A DNA stretch of 52,194 nt, from NCBI RefSeq assembly GCF_900172365.1, contig NZ_FWFJ01000028.1:1-52194 (forward strand). Reading direction: 5' to 3'. This DNA comes from Roseovarius gaetbuli (GTDB lineage: Bacteria > Pseudomonadota > Alphaproteobacteria > Rhodobacterales > Rhodobacteraceae). Both the position numbers and the translations under genes were made by a program. Every line of letters starts with the position of its first letter. The stretch's first letter is position 1. This document shows, one piece after another, positions 44,336-52,194 of the stretch. The notes beneath the pieces are model-generated. The model was not told the origin of the DNA. It worked only from the letters and a program-made list of their open reading frames with translations, and did no database searches.

Positions 44336-45835
44336 GTGAAGAACCTAATGAAACCACTACCTGCCCTGCTTGTGTCGTCGCTACTGTGCGTCACACCGGC
44401 ACTCGCACAGCAGGCCATGACAGAAGAAGAGGGCCAGGCGACCTTTGATGCGGTGCTCGCCGAAGCCTCGGAACTGATCAAGGAACTGAACATCCCGGGA
44501 CTTGGTATCGGGGTCATCCATGGGCCCAACGCCTACGGTGCCGGCCTCGGTGTTACGAACGTCACCACCGGAGAGCCCGTTACCACTGATACGCAATTCC
44601 AAATCGGCTCGGTGACAAAAACCTTCCTTTCGACAACGGCCATGAAGCTGTCCGAACAGGGCAAACTGGATTTGAACGCGCGTGTCGTCGACATCCTGCC
44701 GTGGTGGAGGGTCGCGGATTCCGACGCGACGTCGAAAGCCCGGGTCGTCGACCTGTTCCACCATCACGCTGGCTGGTATGGCGACCATGGGTTCCTTCCT
44801 GTTCCTCCGGGTGGGTCGATCAGCGAGAAGGTCATGCTCCAGGCGGCTTACGTCGAGCAGATCTATCCGTTCGGTCAAACCTGGATGTACAACAACACCG
44901 CCATCACCTTCGCGACCCATGTGGTGTCGCATGTCGGCGGAAAGCCGATCGAGGACCTGATCGAAGAGAACCTGTTGACTCCGCTCGGCATGGAGTCGTC
45001 ATCCTTCAACTACGACCCCACCCCGCCGGCCAAAGATTACGCATGGGGTCATCCGCCGATCTACGGCGAAGGCAGCATCAGTGATCTCAAGCCGTACTAC
45101 ATTCCGTTGATCAGAGAGTCTGCAGCCTCCGGCGGAATCCGGTCTACGGTTACCGACATGCTGAAATACGCCCGCTTTCAGCTGGACGGCAAGGACGCCG
45201 CCGGGAACCAGCTGCTGTCCATGGAATCGCTGGACTATGCCCACGCTCCGGCAGTCGACGCTTCGGTCGGCGAGTTCACCGGACTGACATGGTTCGTCCA
45301 TGACTACGACGGCGTCACCAGCCCCTTCCACGGGGGGAATTGGCCCGGCACGCGGTCCTTTCTGAAGTTGATCCCGGAACACGACTTTGCCGTGGTGATC
45401 ATGGTCCACAGCGATCGCGGTGTCGAAGCCTACAGCAAAATTGCGGACGACATGGTCAAAGCCTTCACGGGAATCGAGGCCGACTCTCCGGTCGCAGCGG
45501 GCGTTGATCCGGCTGTGCTCGATCCCTTCGTCGGCGTCTTCAAGGGGAATTCCCAGAACATCGAGATCCGCAAAGAGGGCGACAAATATGTGTTTGTCCA
45601 ATTCTCCGCATTGACCAGCGGAGCGGATCCCGCGCCTGCCAATGTGGCCAACACGGCCGAGGGCTATTTCATCATCACCGAAGGCCCGAACGAGGGCGCC
45701 CTTGGTGAATTGCTCGAAGATCCGTCCGGCGAACCTAACTTCGTGCGGTTCAACCACCGGATCTTCATTCGGGGCGACGGGGCGGTCGATGAATTCGACC
45801 TCTCCGGCTCTGTGTTCGACAAACCGGCTGAGTAA
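44336..45835 (+). CDS. Exported class C beta-lactamase-fold serine hydrolase, 499 aa
   Basis: GTG 44336 has AAAGGA upstream; ATG 44348 is an alternative with the same signal peptide (LLVSSLLCVTPALAQ). Catalytic motifs: S92-V-T-K95, Y185-N-N187 and H332-G-G334 in place of KTG. The last ~100 residues form a separate beta-rich domain (VGVFKGNSQNIEIRKEGDKYVF…), as in many D-peptidase or esterase members. HGG is usual for peptidases or esterases rather than beta-lactamases. It lies 133 bases after the class A enzyme and 88 before the next amidohydrolase. Confidence 0.82.
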   Translation: MKNLMKPLPALLVSSLLCVTPALAQQAMTEEEGQATFDAVLAEASELIKELNIPGLGIGVIHGPNAYGAGLGVTNVTTGEPVTTDTQFQIGSVTKTFLSTTAMKLSEQGKLDLNARVVDILPWWRVADSDATSKARVVDLFHHHAGWYGDHGFLPVPPGGSISEKVMLQAAYVEQIYPFGQTWMYNNTAITFATHVVSHVGGKPIEDLIEENLLTPLGMESSSFNYDPTPPAKDYAWGHPPIYGEGSISDLKPYYIPLIRESAASGGIRSTVTDMLKYARFQLDGKDAAGNQLLSMESLDYAHAPAVDASVGEFTGLTWFVHDYDGVTSPFHGGNWPGTRSFLKLIPEHDFAVVIMVHSDRGVEAYSKIADDMVKAFTGIEADSPVAAGVDPAVLDPFVGVFKGNSQNIEIRKEGDKYVFVQFSALTSGADPAPANVANTAEGYFIITEGPNEGALGELLEDPSGEPNFVRFNHRIFIRGDGAVDEFDLSGSVFDKPAE

Positions 45836-45923
45836 GAGCCACGAATTCGGTGGAGGGGCGATCCTGCACAGCGCAGATAGAACTCTCCACCGAACGCGCT
45901 GCATCGACAATAGGAGAAGTCGG

Positions 45924-47270
45924 ATGGGAAAACTAAATCTAAAGACCTTGGCCGCGACGCTTGCCGTCGCCGTGAGTGTCGCCTTGCCGGCAGCTGCTCA
46001 GGAGGCCGATGGGCCGATCCTGTTCACTAATGTGAACGTCTTCGACGGCGTCAACGAAGCCCTGATCATGAATGCCAATGTCGTGGTGACAGGCAACAAG
46101 ATCACCGCGGTGTCAACCGAACCACTTGCTGTCGCGGGTGGCACGGTGATCGACGGCGGCGGGCGCACGCTGATGCCAGGGCTGATCGATGCCCATTGGC
46201 ACTCGTTGTTTGCGACGCTTTCTGTGGCTGAGTTGATGACAAATGATCTGGCCTATATGAGTTTTAAAGGGGCTATAGCGAACGAGGGCGCCTTAATGAG
46301 AGGGTTTACCACTGTTCGCGATATTGGTGGAAATGTCTTTTCAATCAAGAAGGCGACTGATGAAGGGCTTATAAACGGACCACGCATCTACCCTTCTGGG
46401 GCGGTGATTTCCCAGACTTCGGGTCATGGGGACTATCGTGCACCTTTGGCTGTGCCCGAGAATCCTGGGCAACCTCTGGATTATCTTCAGCAAGCAGGTA
46501 TAGGGATAATAGCGGACGGGGTGCCCGAGGTAATTAAGCGGTCGCGAGAAATCTTGCGCCAGGGCGCGTCCCAGCTCAAAGTGATGGCCGGCGGCGGGGT
46601 GTCATCAGACTTCGACCCGTTAGATGTAACCCAATACACGTTTGCTGAAATGAGCGCCCTTGTGGAGGTCGCCAACACCTGGAATACCTACATCGCGGTA
46701 CATGCCTTTACGGACACGGCCGTCAAACAGGCCTTGGAAGCAGGTGTGAAGAGCATTGAGCATGGACACCTGTTGGGTGAAGACGTAGTCAAACTCTTGG
46801 CTGAAAAAGGTGCATGGCTCAGCATGCAACCCATTCTCGATGATGAGGATGCCATTCCCTTTCCTGAGGGCTCGCTCAATAGAGCAAAATTTGTAACTGT
46901 GACTGCGGGCACAGACATCGTTTACGGATATGCCAAGAAACACGGCGCAAAAATCGCCTGGGGTACAGACGTGCTTTTCGATGCAGGACTTGCGGCAAAA
47001 CAAGGCAAGTTATTGGCCAAGATGAAGCGCTGGTTCACGCCCTTTGAGGTGCTGAAAATGGCAACACACGACAATGCCCAGTTATTAAAGCTGTCCGGTC
47101 CACGCGACCCCTATCCGGGGGAGCTAGGGGTAGTGAAGGTGGGCGCATTGGCTGACTTGATTCTAGTAGAAGGAAATCCGCTCGAAAATATCGATCTCGT
47201 CGGCGACGCGGAGGCCAACTTCGACCTGATCATGAAAGACGGCGTCATCTACAAAAACACCATCGAGTGA
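45924..47270 (+). CDS. Exported imidazolonepropionase/prolidase-like amidohydrolase, 448 aa
   Basis: ATG 45924 follows TAGGAGAAG; Sec signal ends PAAAQ. The metal site is complete: DAHWH (HxH), LKVMAGGG (Lys likely carboxylated), AVHAF and IEHGHLL (His ligands), WGTDVLF (Asp). Family members cleave Xaa-Pro, Xaa-Arg/Lys or related dipeptides or N-acyl compounds. The middle (about 46210-47170) is AT-richer with different codon choice than both ends, suggesting a mosaic gene. Paralogue of the next gene, which shares its first ~60 mature residues closely. Confidence 0.83.
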   Translation: MGKLNLKTLAATLAVAVSVALPAAAQEADGPILFTNVNVFDGVNEALIMNANVVVTGNKITAVSTEPLAVAGGTVIDGGGRTLMPGLIDAHWHSLFATLSVAELMTNDLAYMSFKGAIANEGALMRGFTTVRDIGGNVFSIKKATDEGLINGPRIYPSGAVISQTSGHGDYRAPLAVPENPGQPLDYLQQAGIGIIADGVPEVIKRSREILRQGASQLKVMAGGGVSSDFDPLDVTQYTFAEMSALVEVANTWNTYIAVHAFTDTAVKQALEAGVKSIEHGHLLGEDVVKLLAEKGAWLSMQPILDDEDAIPFPEGSLNRAKFVTVTAGTDIVYGYAKKHGAKIAWGTDVLFDAGLAAKQGKLLAKMKRWFTPFEVLKMATHDNAQLLKLSGPRDPYPGELGVVKVGALADLILVEGNPLENIDLVGDAEANFDLIMKDGVIYKNTIE

Positions 47271-47278
47271 ACTTTTTT

Positions 47279-47312
47279 GCTGCAGGCGTTTAGCCAAAAA
47301 AATGCCTGCAGC
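47279..47312. terminator. Hairpin between two amidohydrolase genes
   Basis: Perfect 9-bp stem GCTGCAGGC / GCCTGCAGC with a 16-base A-rich loop, 8 bases after the stop codon. The following GATTTCTT is only weakly T-rich. It may be a partial terminator or an mRNA stabiliser. Confidence 0.45.
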
Positions 47313-47382
47313 GATTTCTTGAATTTACTGAGGGAAAGAATTGGGCATGCCTCTGCATCCCCGATCGAGAACTGGAGAAAGC

Positions 47383-48711
47383 ATGAGACTATTATCTACA
47401 GCCGTTGCCATCATTGGATGGTGTTCCGTTGCCGTTGCGCAGGATGATCCTGCGCGCACTCTGTTCACCAACGTGCATGTCTTTGATGGCGTTAGTGCCG
47501 AGCGGATCGAGAACGCTAATGTACTCGTTGAAGGCAACCTGATCACCGCCATTTCCACCGAACCTCTTACTGTTGCCGGGGGCAGGGTGATCGACGGAGG
47601 CGGGCGCACGCTGATGCCCGGCCTTTCGGATACACATACCCATCTGGCCTACTCCTCTATCTCTCAGATGCGAATGCTGACGGGTCACGCTTCCTATGGC
47701 TACATCCGCGCGACAGTGGACGCCGAAGGCATGTTGATGCGCGGCATCACAAGCGTTCGGGATATGGGTGGTAACGTCTTCGGCCTGAAGACAGCCATTG
47801 ACGAAGGCCTGATTCCCGGCCCGAGGATCTATACGCCAGGGGCCTTGATCGGCCAGACAGCCGGGCATTTCGACTTCCGGTTCGGCAACCAGCCCCATGT
47901 TCAATTCGGCGGCACGACTCCCGATTGGGAAAGACAGGGCCATGCCTATCTTGTGGATGGCGCGGATGAGGTGCTTGCGGCTGCTCGCGAAAACCTGAAA
48001 AATGGTGCATCCCATATCAAACTGGCGATCGGCGGCGGATACGGCTCGCCTGCGGACCCTCTTCTGGGCAATCAATTCACCTTTGATGAAATTAAGGCGG
48101 CCGTGGATACGTCAGGGGATTGGGGCACCTATGTCACCGTTCACGGGTATCACCCTTCCGCCATCAACCGGGCGATTGACGCGGGGATCAAGGACGTCGG
48201 CCACGGCCAGTTGCTGGATGATGCAACCTTGCAGCGGATGTCCGACGAAGGCGTTTTCCTGAGTACCCAGCCATTTACAGTTTGTAGCGAGCCACAGTTG
48301 GATGATTTCTCGAACTCCAAGCTGGCGGTGGTCTGTCAGGGTACAGAACGGGTGTACAAAGCCATCAAGAATTTCCCTGATCTGAAGGTGACCTACGGCA
48401 CCGACTTGTTCTTCCTTCCCGAAGAAGAGCTTGCCAAACAAACGCAGCAGATGGAGCGGTTGCTGCCGTGGTTCGAGCCTGTCGAAATCCTGCGGATGGC
48501 AACGAGCACTGCGGGCGAACTGTTCGAGTTGAGCGGCGATATGCGCAACCCCTATCAGGAAGGTTCGCTTGGTACAGTTGCAGTGGGCGGCTACGCAGAC
48601 CTCCTGCTTGTCGAAGGCAATCCGCTTGAAGACCTCAAAGCGGTAACCAACGTTGATAACCTGAAAATCATCATGAAAGATGGTCAAATCTACAAGAACA
48701 CCCTGAACTGA
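47383..48711 (+). CDS. Exported imidazolonepropionase/prolidase-like amidohydrolase, 442 aa
   Basis: ATG 47383 follows CTGGAGAAA; Sec signal ends VAVAQ. Metal-site motifs: SDTHTH, IKLAIGGG (Lys), VTVHGYH and GHGQLL, TYGTDLFF. It is paralogous to the 45924 product with the same TVIDGGGRTLMPGL-type start. Uniform GC-rich codon use, unlike the middle of its neighbour. Probably acts in the periplasm on a dipeptide or amide. Two Cys residues near 305-325 (VCSEPQLDDF…VVCQGTE) could form a disulfide. Confidence 0.84.
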   Translation: MRLLSTAVAIIGWCSVAVAQDDPARTLFTNVHVFDGVSAERIENANVLVEGNLITAISTEPLTVAGGRVIDGGGRTLMPGLSDTHTHLAYSSISQMRMLTGHASYGYIRATVDAEGMLMRGITSVRDMGGNVFGLKTAIDEGLIPGPRIYTPGALIGQTAGHFDFRFGNQPHVQFGGTTPDWERQGHAYLVDGADEVLAAARENLKNGASHIKLAIGGGYGSPADPLLGNQFTFDEIKAAVDTSGDWGTYVTVHGYHPSAINRAIDAGIKDVGHGQLLDDATLQRMSDEGVFLSTQPFTVCSEPQLDDFSNSKLAVVCQGTERVYKAIKNFPDLKVTYGTDLFFLPEEELAKQTQQMERLLPWFEPVEILRMATSTAGELFELSGDMRNPYQEGSLGTVAVGGYADLLLVEGNPLEDLKAVTNVDNLKIIMKDGQIYKNTLN

Positions 48712-48747
48712 GTTTTTGTATAATGATGATCCACCAAAGGAAAAAAG

Positions 48748-50460
48748 ATGACATCAAGACTTACGCTTGATCGACGCGGCTTTCTTTCCGGCGCAGCTGC
48801 TGTCGGTACAGGCTTTTTCGCGCCTGCCATCTTCACGCGCCCGGCGTGGGCGCAAGAAACCGCAGATGTCATCTTTTCCGGCGGCACCATCATCACCATG
48901 GATGCCGTGGCCCCTCGGGCCGCGGCGCTTGCGATGCGCGGTGAGCGTATCATGGCGATTGGTGCCATGGATGAGCTTGAGGGCCTGCGCGGATCGAACA
49001 CCCGTCTTGTCGATCTTGACGGACGCACCATGACGCCGGGCCTGTTCGACCCGCACATGCATACATCAATGGTTCAGCTTGATGCCTTCGTGGATGTCGG
49101 CATCTTCGCCAATGTTACCTATGACGATGTGATCACCAAGCTGCGCGATTCCGTTGCCAACACGGCCCCCGGAGAATGGGTCTATGCGGCGAACTACGAC
49201 CCTGTCCTGATCAAGGGCGCAAAGGTTCCGACACTGGCGGAACTCGATGCGCTTTCGCCTGAAAATCCTTTTTTCATGCTCGAAAGCAATGGCCACGTCG
49301 CCTATACTAACAGCCGCGGCTTTCAGGCGATGGGCATCACCCGCGATACGCCTGACCCGGCCACCGCGCGGTATCTCCGCGACACCAACGGTGAGTTGAC
49401 CGGGCGGCTGGAAGAGCCACCAGCCTATTTGCCCTTCATCGCCGCCTTGCCGCGACTATCTGTCGAAGAAAACGCGGCCCACATAAGGGCTATTTTCGAT
49501 AAAGCCTCGAAGCTTGGGGTGACGGCGATGCAGGACATGAGCATCGGTGCCCTCACTGGAGGCAGCGGCGATATCGATATCCTCAACGCGGTCATGGCGG
49601 GCGCACCGCCCGTTCGGCTCCGTGGCGCGCTGCAATCGACCCAGATGGACATCTGGAACGGACTGGGGATGTCTCCGAACAAGGGCGACGACATGTTCCG
49701 GTTCAACAAGGTGAAGGCCTGGGCGGACGGATCGAACCAGGGGTTTTCCGGCTTTCAGCGCGAAAACTACCTCGGCAAGGACACGCGCGGTGCCCTTAAT
49801 TACACCCAGGATGAACTGGCTTCGGTCGTCCGCGATGCCCATGGTGCGGGCTGGGACGTTGCGATTCACGCCAATGGCGACGCGGCCATCGACATAACGC
49901 TGGATGTTTACGAGGGCGTCCTGAAAGAGACGCCGCGCACAGATCATCGCCACACGATCCAGCATGCCAGCGTTCTGCACCCCGAACATATCGAACGGAT
50001 GGTAGCGCTTGGCGTGTCGCCCTCGTTCCTGATCGGGCATGTGCGCTGGTGGGGCAAGGCGTTCCGCGACGAGATCCTCGGACCCGAACGCGCGCAGTTT
50101 TACGATCCGGTCGCGTCAGCCATGGCGGCCGGTCTTCCAGTGTCATTCCATTCCGACTACAACGTGACGCCCCTTGGCCCGCTGCGGATGGTCCAGGATG
50201 CGGTCACGCGGATCATGGCAGACGGGGGGGATGTGTTTTTCGAAGATGAACGTGTTTCGCCGGACCTGGCCCTGCGTGGGGTCACGATCGACGCGGCATA
50301 CCAATGCCGGATGGACGGTATCTGTGGCAGTCTGGAGGTCGGAAAATATGCCGATCTGACCATCCTCGAAGACGATCCGACCAAAGTGACCCCCATGAAG
50401 ATAGAGGATATTGTTGTCAGCGAAACGTGGCTGGCGGGCGAACAGAAATTTGGCGCCTGA
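48748..50460 (+). CDS. Tat-exported YtcJ-type amidohydrolase, 570 aa
   Basis: ATG 48748 follows AAAGGAAAAAAG. A twin-arginine signal (LDRRGFLSG) ends PAWAQ. The Amidohydro_3 fold is complete: GGTIITMDAVAP at the start, LFDPHMHTSM (HxH), AIHANGDAAI and RHTIQHASVL (His ligands), and FHSDYNVTPLGP (Asp). YtcJ-like enzymes cleave amides and N-substituted compounds of varied kind. The Tat signal fits folding with metal in the cytoplasm before export, in contrast to the Sec-type paralogues upstream. Intergenic gap upstream 36 bp, so probably the same transcript. Confidence 0.85.
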   Translation: MTSRLTLDRRGFLSGAAAVGTGFFAPAIFTRPAWAQETADVIFSGGTIITMDAVAPRAAALAMRGERIMAIGAMDELEGLRGSNTRLVDLDGRTMTPGLFDPHMHTSMVQLDAFVDVGIFANVTYDDVITKLRDSVANTAPGEWVYAANYDPVLIKGAKVPTLAELDALSPENPFFMLESNGHVAYTNSRGFQAMGITRDTPDPATARYLRDTNGELTGRLEEPPAYLPFIAALPRLSVEENAAHIRAIFDKASKLGVTAMQDMSIGALTGGSGDIDILNAVMAGAPPVRLRGALQSTQMDIWNGLGMSPNKGDDMFRFNKVKAWADGSNQGFSGFQRENYLGKDTRGALNYTQDELASVVRDAHGAGWDVAIHANGDAAIDITLDVYEGVLKETPRTDHRHTIQHASVLHPEHIERMVALGVSPSFLIGHVRWWGKAFRDEILGPERAQFYDPVASAMAAGLPVSFHSDYNVTPLGPLRMVQDAVTRIMADGGDVFFEDERVSPDLALRGVTIDAAYQCRMDGICGSLEVGKYADLTILEDDPTKVTPMKIEDIVVSETWLAGEQKFGA

Positions 50461-50618
50461 TGCTGATATGAAGTGGGACTGGGCGTTGAGAGGACCGGTA
50501 CCACTCTGATCTGTATGCCTATAACGACGTGCCGTGCGATCCACCGGCCCCTGGTAAATAGCAACGCTTTCTCGGTGGAACCATAAAACAAAAGCGTTTT
50601 CAGAAGGAAACCTGACCT

Positions 50619-51140
50619 GTGACACTGAAGATTTCGACGAAATATTTCTGGCTTGGAGTGCTGACGATGGCTCTCGGTACCGTTGTGCTGTTCAATGCCG
50701 TGATTGCGTCCGCGGCTATTGTTACGGTTACAGGTATCTTTCTCTTACTTGGCGGCGCTTTACAGATTGCCCTCGGGGTCTGGGCTGAAGGCCTCGGCAC
50801 CAAGGTGCTGACCTGGGGTCTGGGCGCGTTGACAGCATTTCTGGGGTGGTCGTTCATGGCCAACCCGCTTGCCGGCATCATATCGCTATCTACCTTTCTG
50901 CTGATCCTCCTCGCAGCAAGCGGCATCGTCCAGATCTTGTTCGCCTTCCGCGTCAGAGGCACACGGTTCTTTTGGCTCCTCTTGTTGGCAGGGTCAGTGT
51001 CAGTCGTGTTGGCAATAATTATCTTGTCATCACCGGGTGCGACGCTGACTCTGCTCGGGACTCTGCTCGGGGTCCAGATGCTTTCGGCAGGGGCAAGCCT
51101 CACAATGATGGGCAGGTTTTTCAAGGAAGTCCGGGAATAA
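50619..51140 (+). CDS. hdeD: HdeD-family (DUF308) membrane protein, 173 aa
   Basis: GTG 50619 with AGAAGGAAA upstream. Six hydrophobic helices in three pairs, with the NPLAGIISL turn typical of HdeD. It lies at the end of the hydrolase cluster, 158 bases after the YtcJ-type gene. An acid-stress or membrane role is known for HdeD; here it may offset acid released by amide or ester cleavage, which is speculation. A second HdeD is at 31783. Confidence 0.82.
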   Translation: MTLKISTKYFWLGVLTMALGTVVLFNAVIASAAIVTVTGIFLLLGGALQIALGVWAEGLGTKVLTWGLGALTAFLGWSFMANPLAGIISLSTFLLILLAASGIVQILFAFRVRGTRFFWLLLLAGSVSVVLAIIILSSPGATLTLLGTLLGVQMLSAGASLTMMGRFFKEVRE

Positions 51141-51220
51141 CGCAATGGCGGGCAGTGTCAGAGGAACTTTCTGTAGAAACATCTTGAACTAAAAAATCGC
51201 TTGGATAGGGAGAAAGAATC

Positions 51221-51427
51221 ATGAAACGTAGAACATTCAATACATTAGCTGTCTCTGCAGGCGTTACTGCAATATCGTCACCTTTACTTGGGTCAGCGGA
51301 AAAAAGCGGAAAATTACGAGTCTGTTGTGTCGGTTTTTTTCATGAAACCAACACATACCTCACCGAAGGCATGGGCGAAACCACGCTGGACGGTAATCCC
51401 CCCATTTTCAATGGGGTCCAGCCGTAG
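51221..51427 (+). pseudogene. M81 (MlrC-type) metallopeptidase, N-terminal fragment cut by an IS
   Basis: ATG 51221 with GGGAGAAAG upstream starts MKRRTFNTLAVSAGVTAISS, a Tat-like or Sec signal. It is followed by LRVCCVGFFHETNTYLTEGM, the conserved start of M81 peptidases (microcystinase MlrC type), which hold a zinc ligand in HETN. After ETTLD the sequence leaves the family and stops in IS3-end DNA. About 500 residues with the remaining active site are missing in this window. Confidence 0.75.
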
Positions 51428-52067
51428 AAATCACGCAGCTGTTTTCAGTTTCATAGCGGGTGTTATGCCGCCGATGCCCATGTTGGGGCGCTCATTGTTG
51501 TAAGTCCAGAGCCATTGCGTTGCCTGATCCTGTGCCTCCTCGATGGTTTCAAAGATATATTGGCTCAGCCATTCGCCGCGAACCGTGCGGTTGTAGCGCT
51601 CGATATAAGCGTTTTGCTGGGGCTTCCCGGGTTGGATGTATTCGAGCCTAACGCTATGTTTTTCAGCCCATTCCATGAGCTTGCCACTGACATATTCGGG
51701 CCCATTGTCGATCCGAATGGCCTGCGGCTTTCCGCGCCACTCGATGATCTGGTTCAGGCTGCGCACGACGCGCTCAGCGGGCAGTGAGAAGTCCACTTCA
51801 ATGCACAAACCCTCGCGGTTGAAGTCATCCAGGACGTTCAGTGTCCGGATCGAACGACCGTCGGCCAACTGATCCGCCATAAAATCCATCGACCACGTCT
51901 CATTGGGCCTGTCAGGCACGGCTAACGGCTCCGGCTTGTCCCGCTTCAGCCGTTTCTTGGGTTTGATCCGTAGATTCAGCTCCAGCGCGCAGTAAATCCG
52001 GTAGACGCGTTTGTGGTTCCAGCCATAGCCTTGAACGTTGCGCAGATACAGAAAACACAGACCAAAG
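51395..52067 (-). mobile_element. IS3-family element, truncated
   Basis: Contains the larger part of orfB. The left end lies near 51395-51420, where a CCCCCCATT…AATGGGG hairpin stands at the junction with the M81 gene. The right part, including orfA, is cut off at 52067 by an IS66 element. Confidence 0.65.
51431..52067 (-). pseudogene. IS3-family OrfB integrase, N-terminally truncated
   Basis: The DDE integrase core is complete: TWSMDFMAD (first Asp), RIDNGPEY (second Asp) and [10 protein letters not shown] (Glu). The N-terminus is replaced: codons before [10 protein letters not shown] are IS66-end DNA (the frame itself stays open to 52096). It cannot be expressed from its normal orfA-orfB frameshift. 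Confidence 0.8.
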
Positions 52068-52194
52068 GTAAGCGTCCGGCCTCGCTGCTCTGACATTTCA
52101 TAGAGTGTGTTGATAAGTGTCCACTATTGATAGTGGACATCTTGAGGGCGGATATGGCGGGCAAGAAGGGTCAGAAGAAGCGTTTTTGGTCGGA
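52068..52194 (+). mobile_element. IS66-family element, left end, continues beyond the window
   Basis: Begins GTAAGCGTCCGGCC at 52068, the typical IS66 terminal sequence, inserted in the IS3 orfB. A 9-bp hairpin (TGTCCACTA / TAGTGGACA, 52118-52139) precedes the first gene. Confidence 0.65.
52154..52194 (+). CDS. IS66 accessory protein TnpA, partial
   Basis: ATG 52154 with GAGGG upstream encodes MAGKKGQKKRFWSD, the characteristic beginning of IS66 TnpA (Orf1) helix-turn-helix proteins. The rest lies outside the window. Confidence 0.65.
   Translation, partial: MAGKKGQKKRFWS

Noticed and set aside
1..52194. tRNA, rRNA, replication initiator or conjugation genes
   Set aside because: Looked for on both strands; no cloverleaf, rRNA core, rep/par or tra/mob signature was recognised. 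A dedicated scan would be needed to exclude a short tRNA.

Overview
The window looks like accessory DNA of an alphaproteobacterium, most likely a marine Rhodobacterales (Roseobacter-type) strain. The evidence is the style of the secreted proteins (DUF2092, MipA/OmpV, AsmA, OprB, YcbB-type L,D-transpeptidase), the mixed but mostly GC-rich codon use, and the insertion sequences (IS6, IS110/IS1111, IS21, IS3, IS5, IS66). No replication, conjugation, rRNA or tRNA gene was seen, so chromosomal island and plasmid cannot be told apart. Taxonomy is inference.

Layout. 0-2.8 kb: an isolated IS21-type end, a small XRE-type regulator followed by a 46-aa protein that repeats the regulator's C-terminal module, a cluster of TGTTGACA repeats, two overlapping unknown ORFs, and IS3/IS6 remnants. 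2.9-6.0 kb: a two-gene unit (secreted D-aminoacylase-type amidohydrolase plus Tat-exported beta-lactamase-fold serine hydrolase) between two IS6-family elements. 6.8-9.0 kb: divergent DUF502 membrane protein and MATE exporter. 9.0-11.1 kb: an IS6 copy with a piece of an L,D-transpeptidase gene in its middle and an IS110/IS1111 element in its 3' part. 11.2-37.9 kb: a long envelope block interrupted by IS5, IS21 and IS110 sequences. It holds DUF2092 and Pro-rich/PG-binding proteins, MipA, L,D-transpeptidase, AsmA, an Omp85-type barrel, a phospholipase D-type lipoprotein, an OprB porin, HdeA, a glycine-zipper protein, an alpha/beta hydrolase lipoprotein, HdeD, a K+ channel, a DUF2319 hydrolase, and an AraC regulator divergent from an outer-membrane transporter. 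38.2-51.4 kb: a co-directional run of exported hydrolases: DUF3299 + amidohydrolase in tandem duplicate, a class A beta-lactamase-like enzyme, a class C-like serine hydrolase, two imidazolonepropionase/prolidase-like amidohydrolases, a Tat-exported YtcJ-type amidohydrolase, HdeD, and the first ~57 codons of an M81 (MlrC-type) metallopeptidase cut off by an IS3 element that is itself cut by an IS66 element at the right edge.

How it may work together. Every enzyme of the 38-51 kb cluster, and both in the 3-6 kb cassette, carries a Sec or Tat signal, and the folds are ones that hydrolyse amide, N-acyl or beta-lactam bonds. The simplest reading is an extracytoplasmic system for breaking down a modified peptide or N-acylated amide compound, grown by duplication, gene conversion and IS-mediated assembly. 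The substrate is unknown. The 11-38 kb block looks like a cell-envelope and acid/permeability stress set. Both ideas are inferences from family membership and context.
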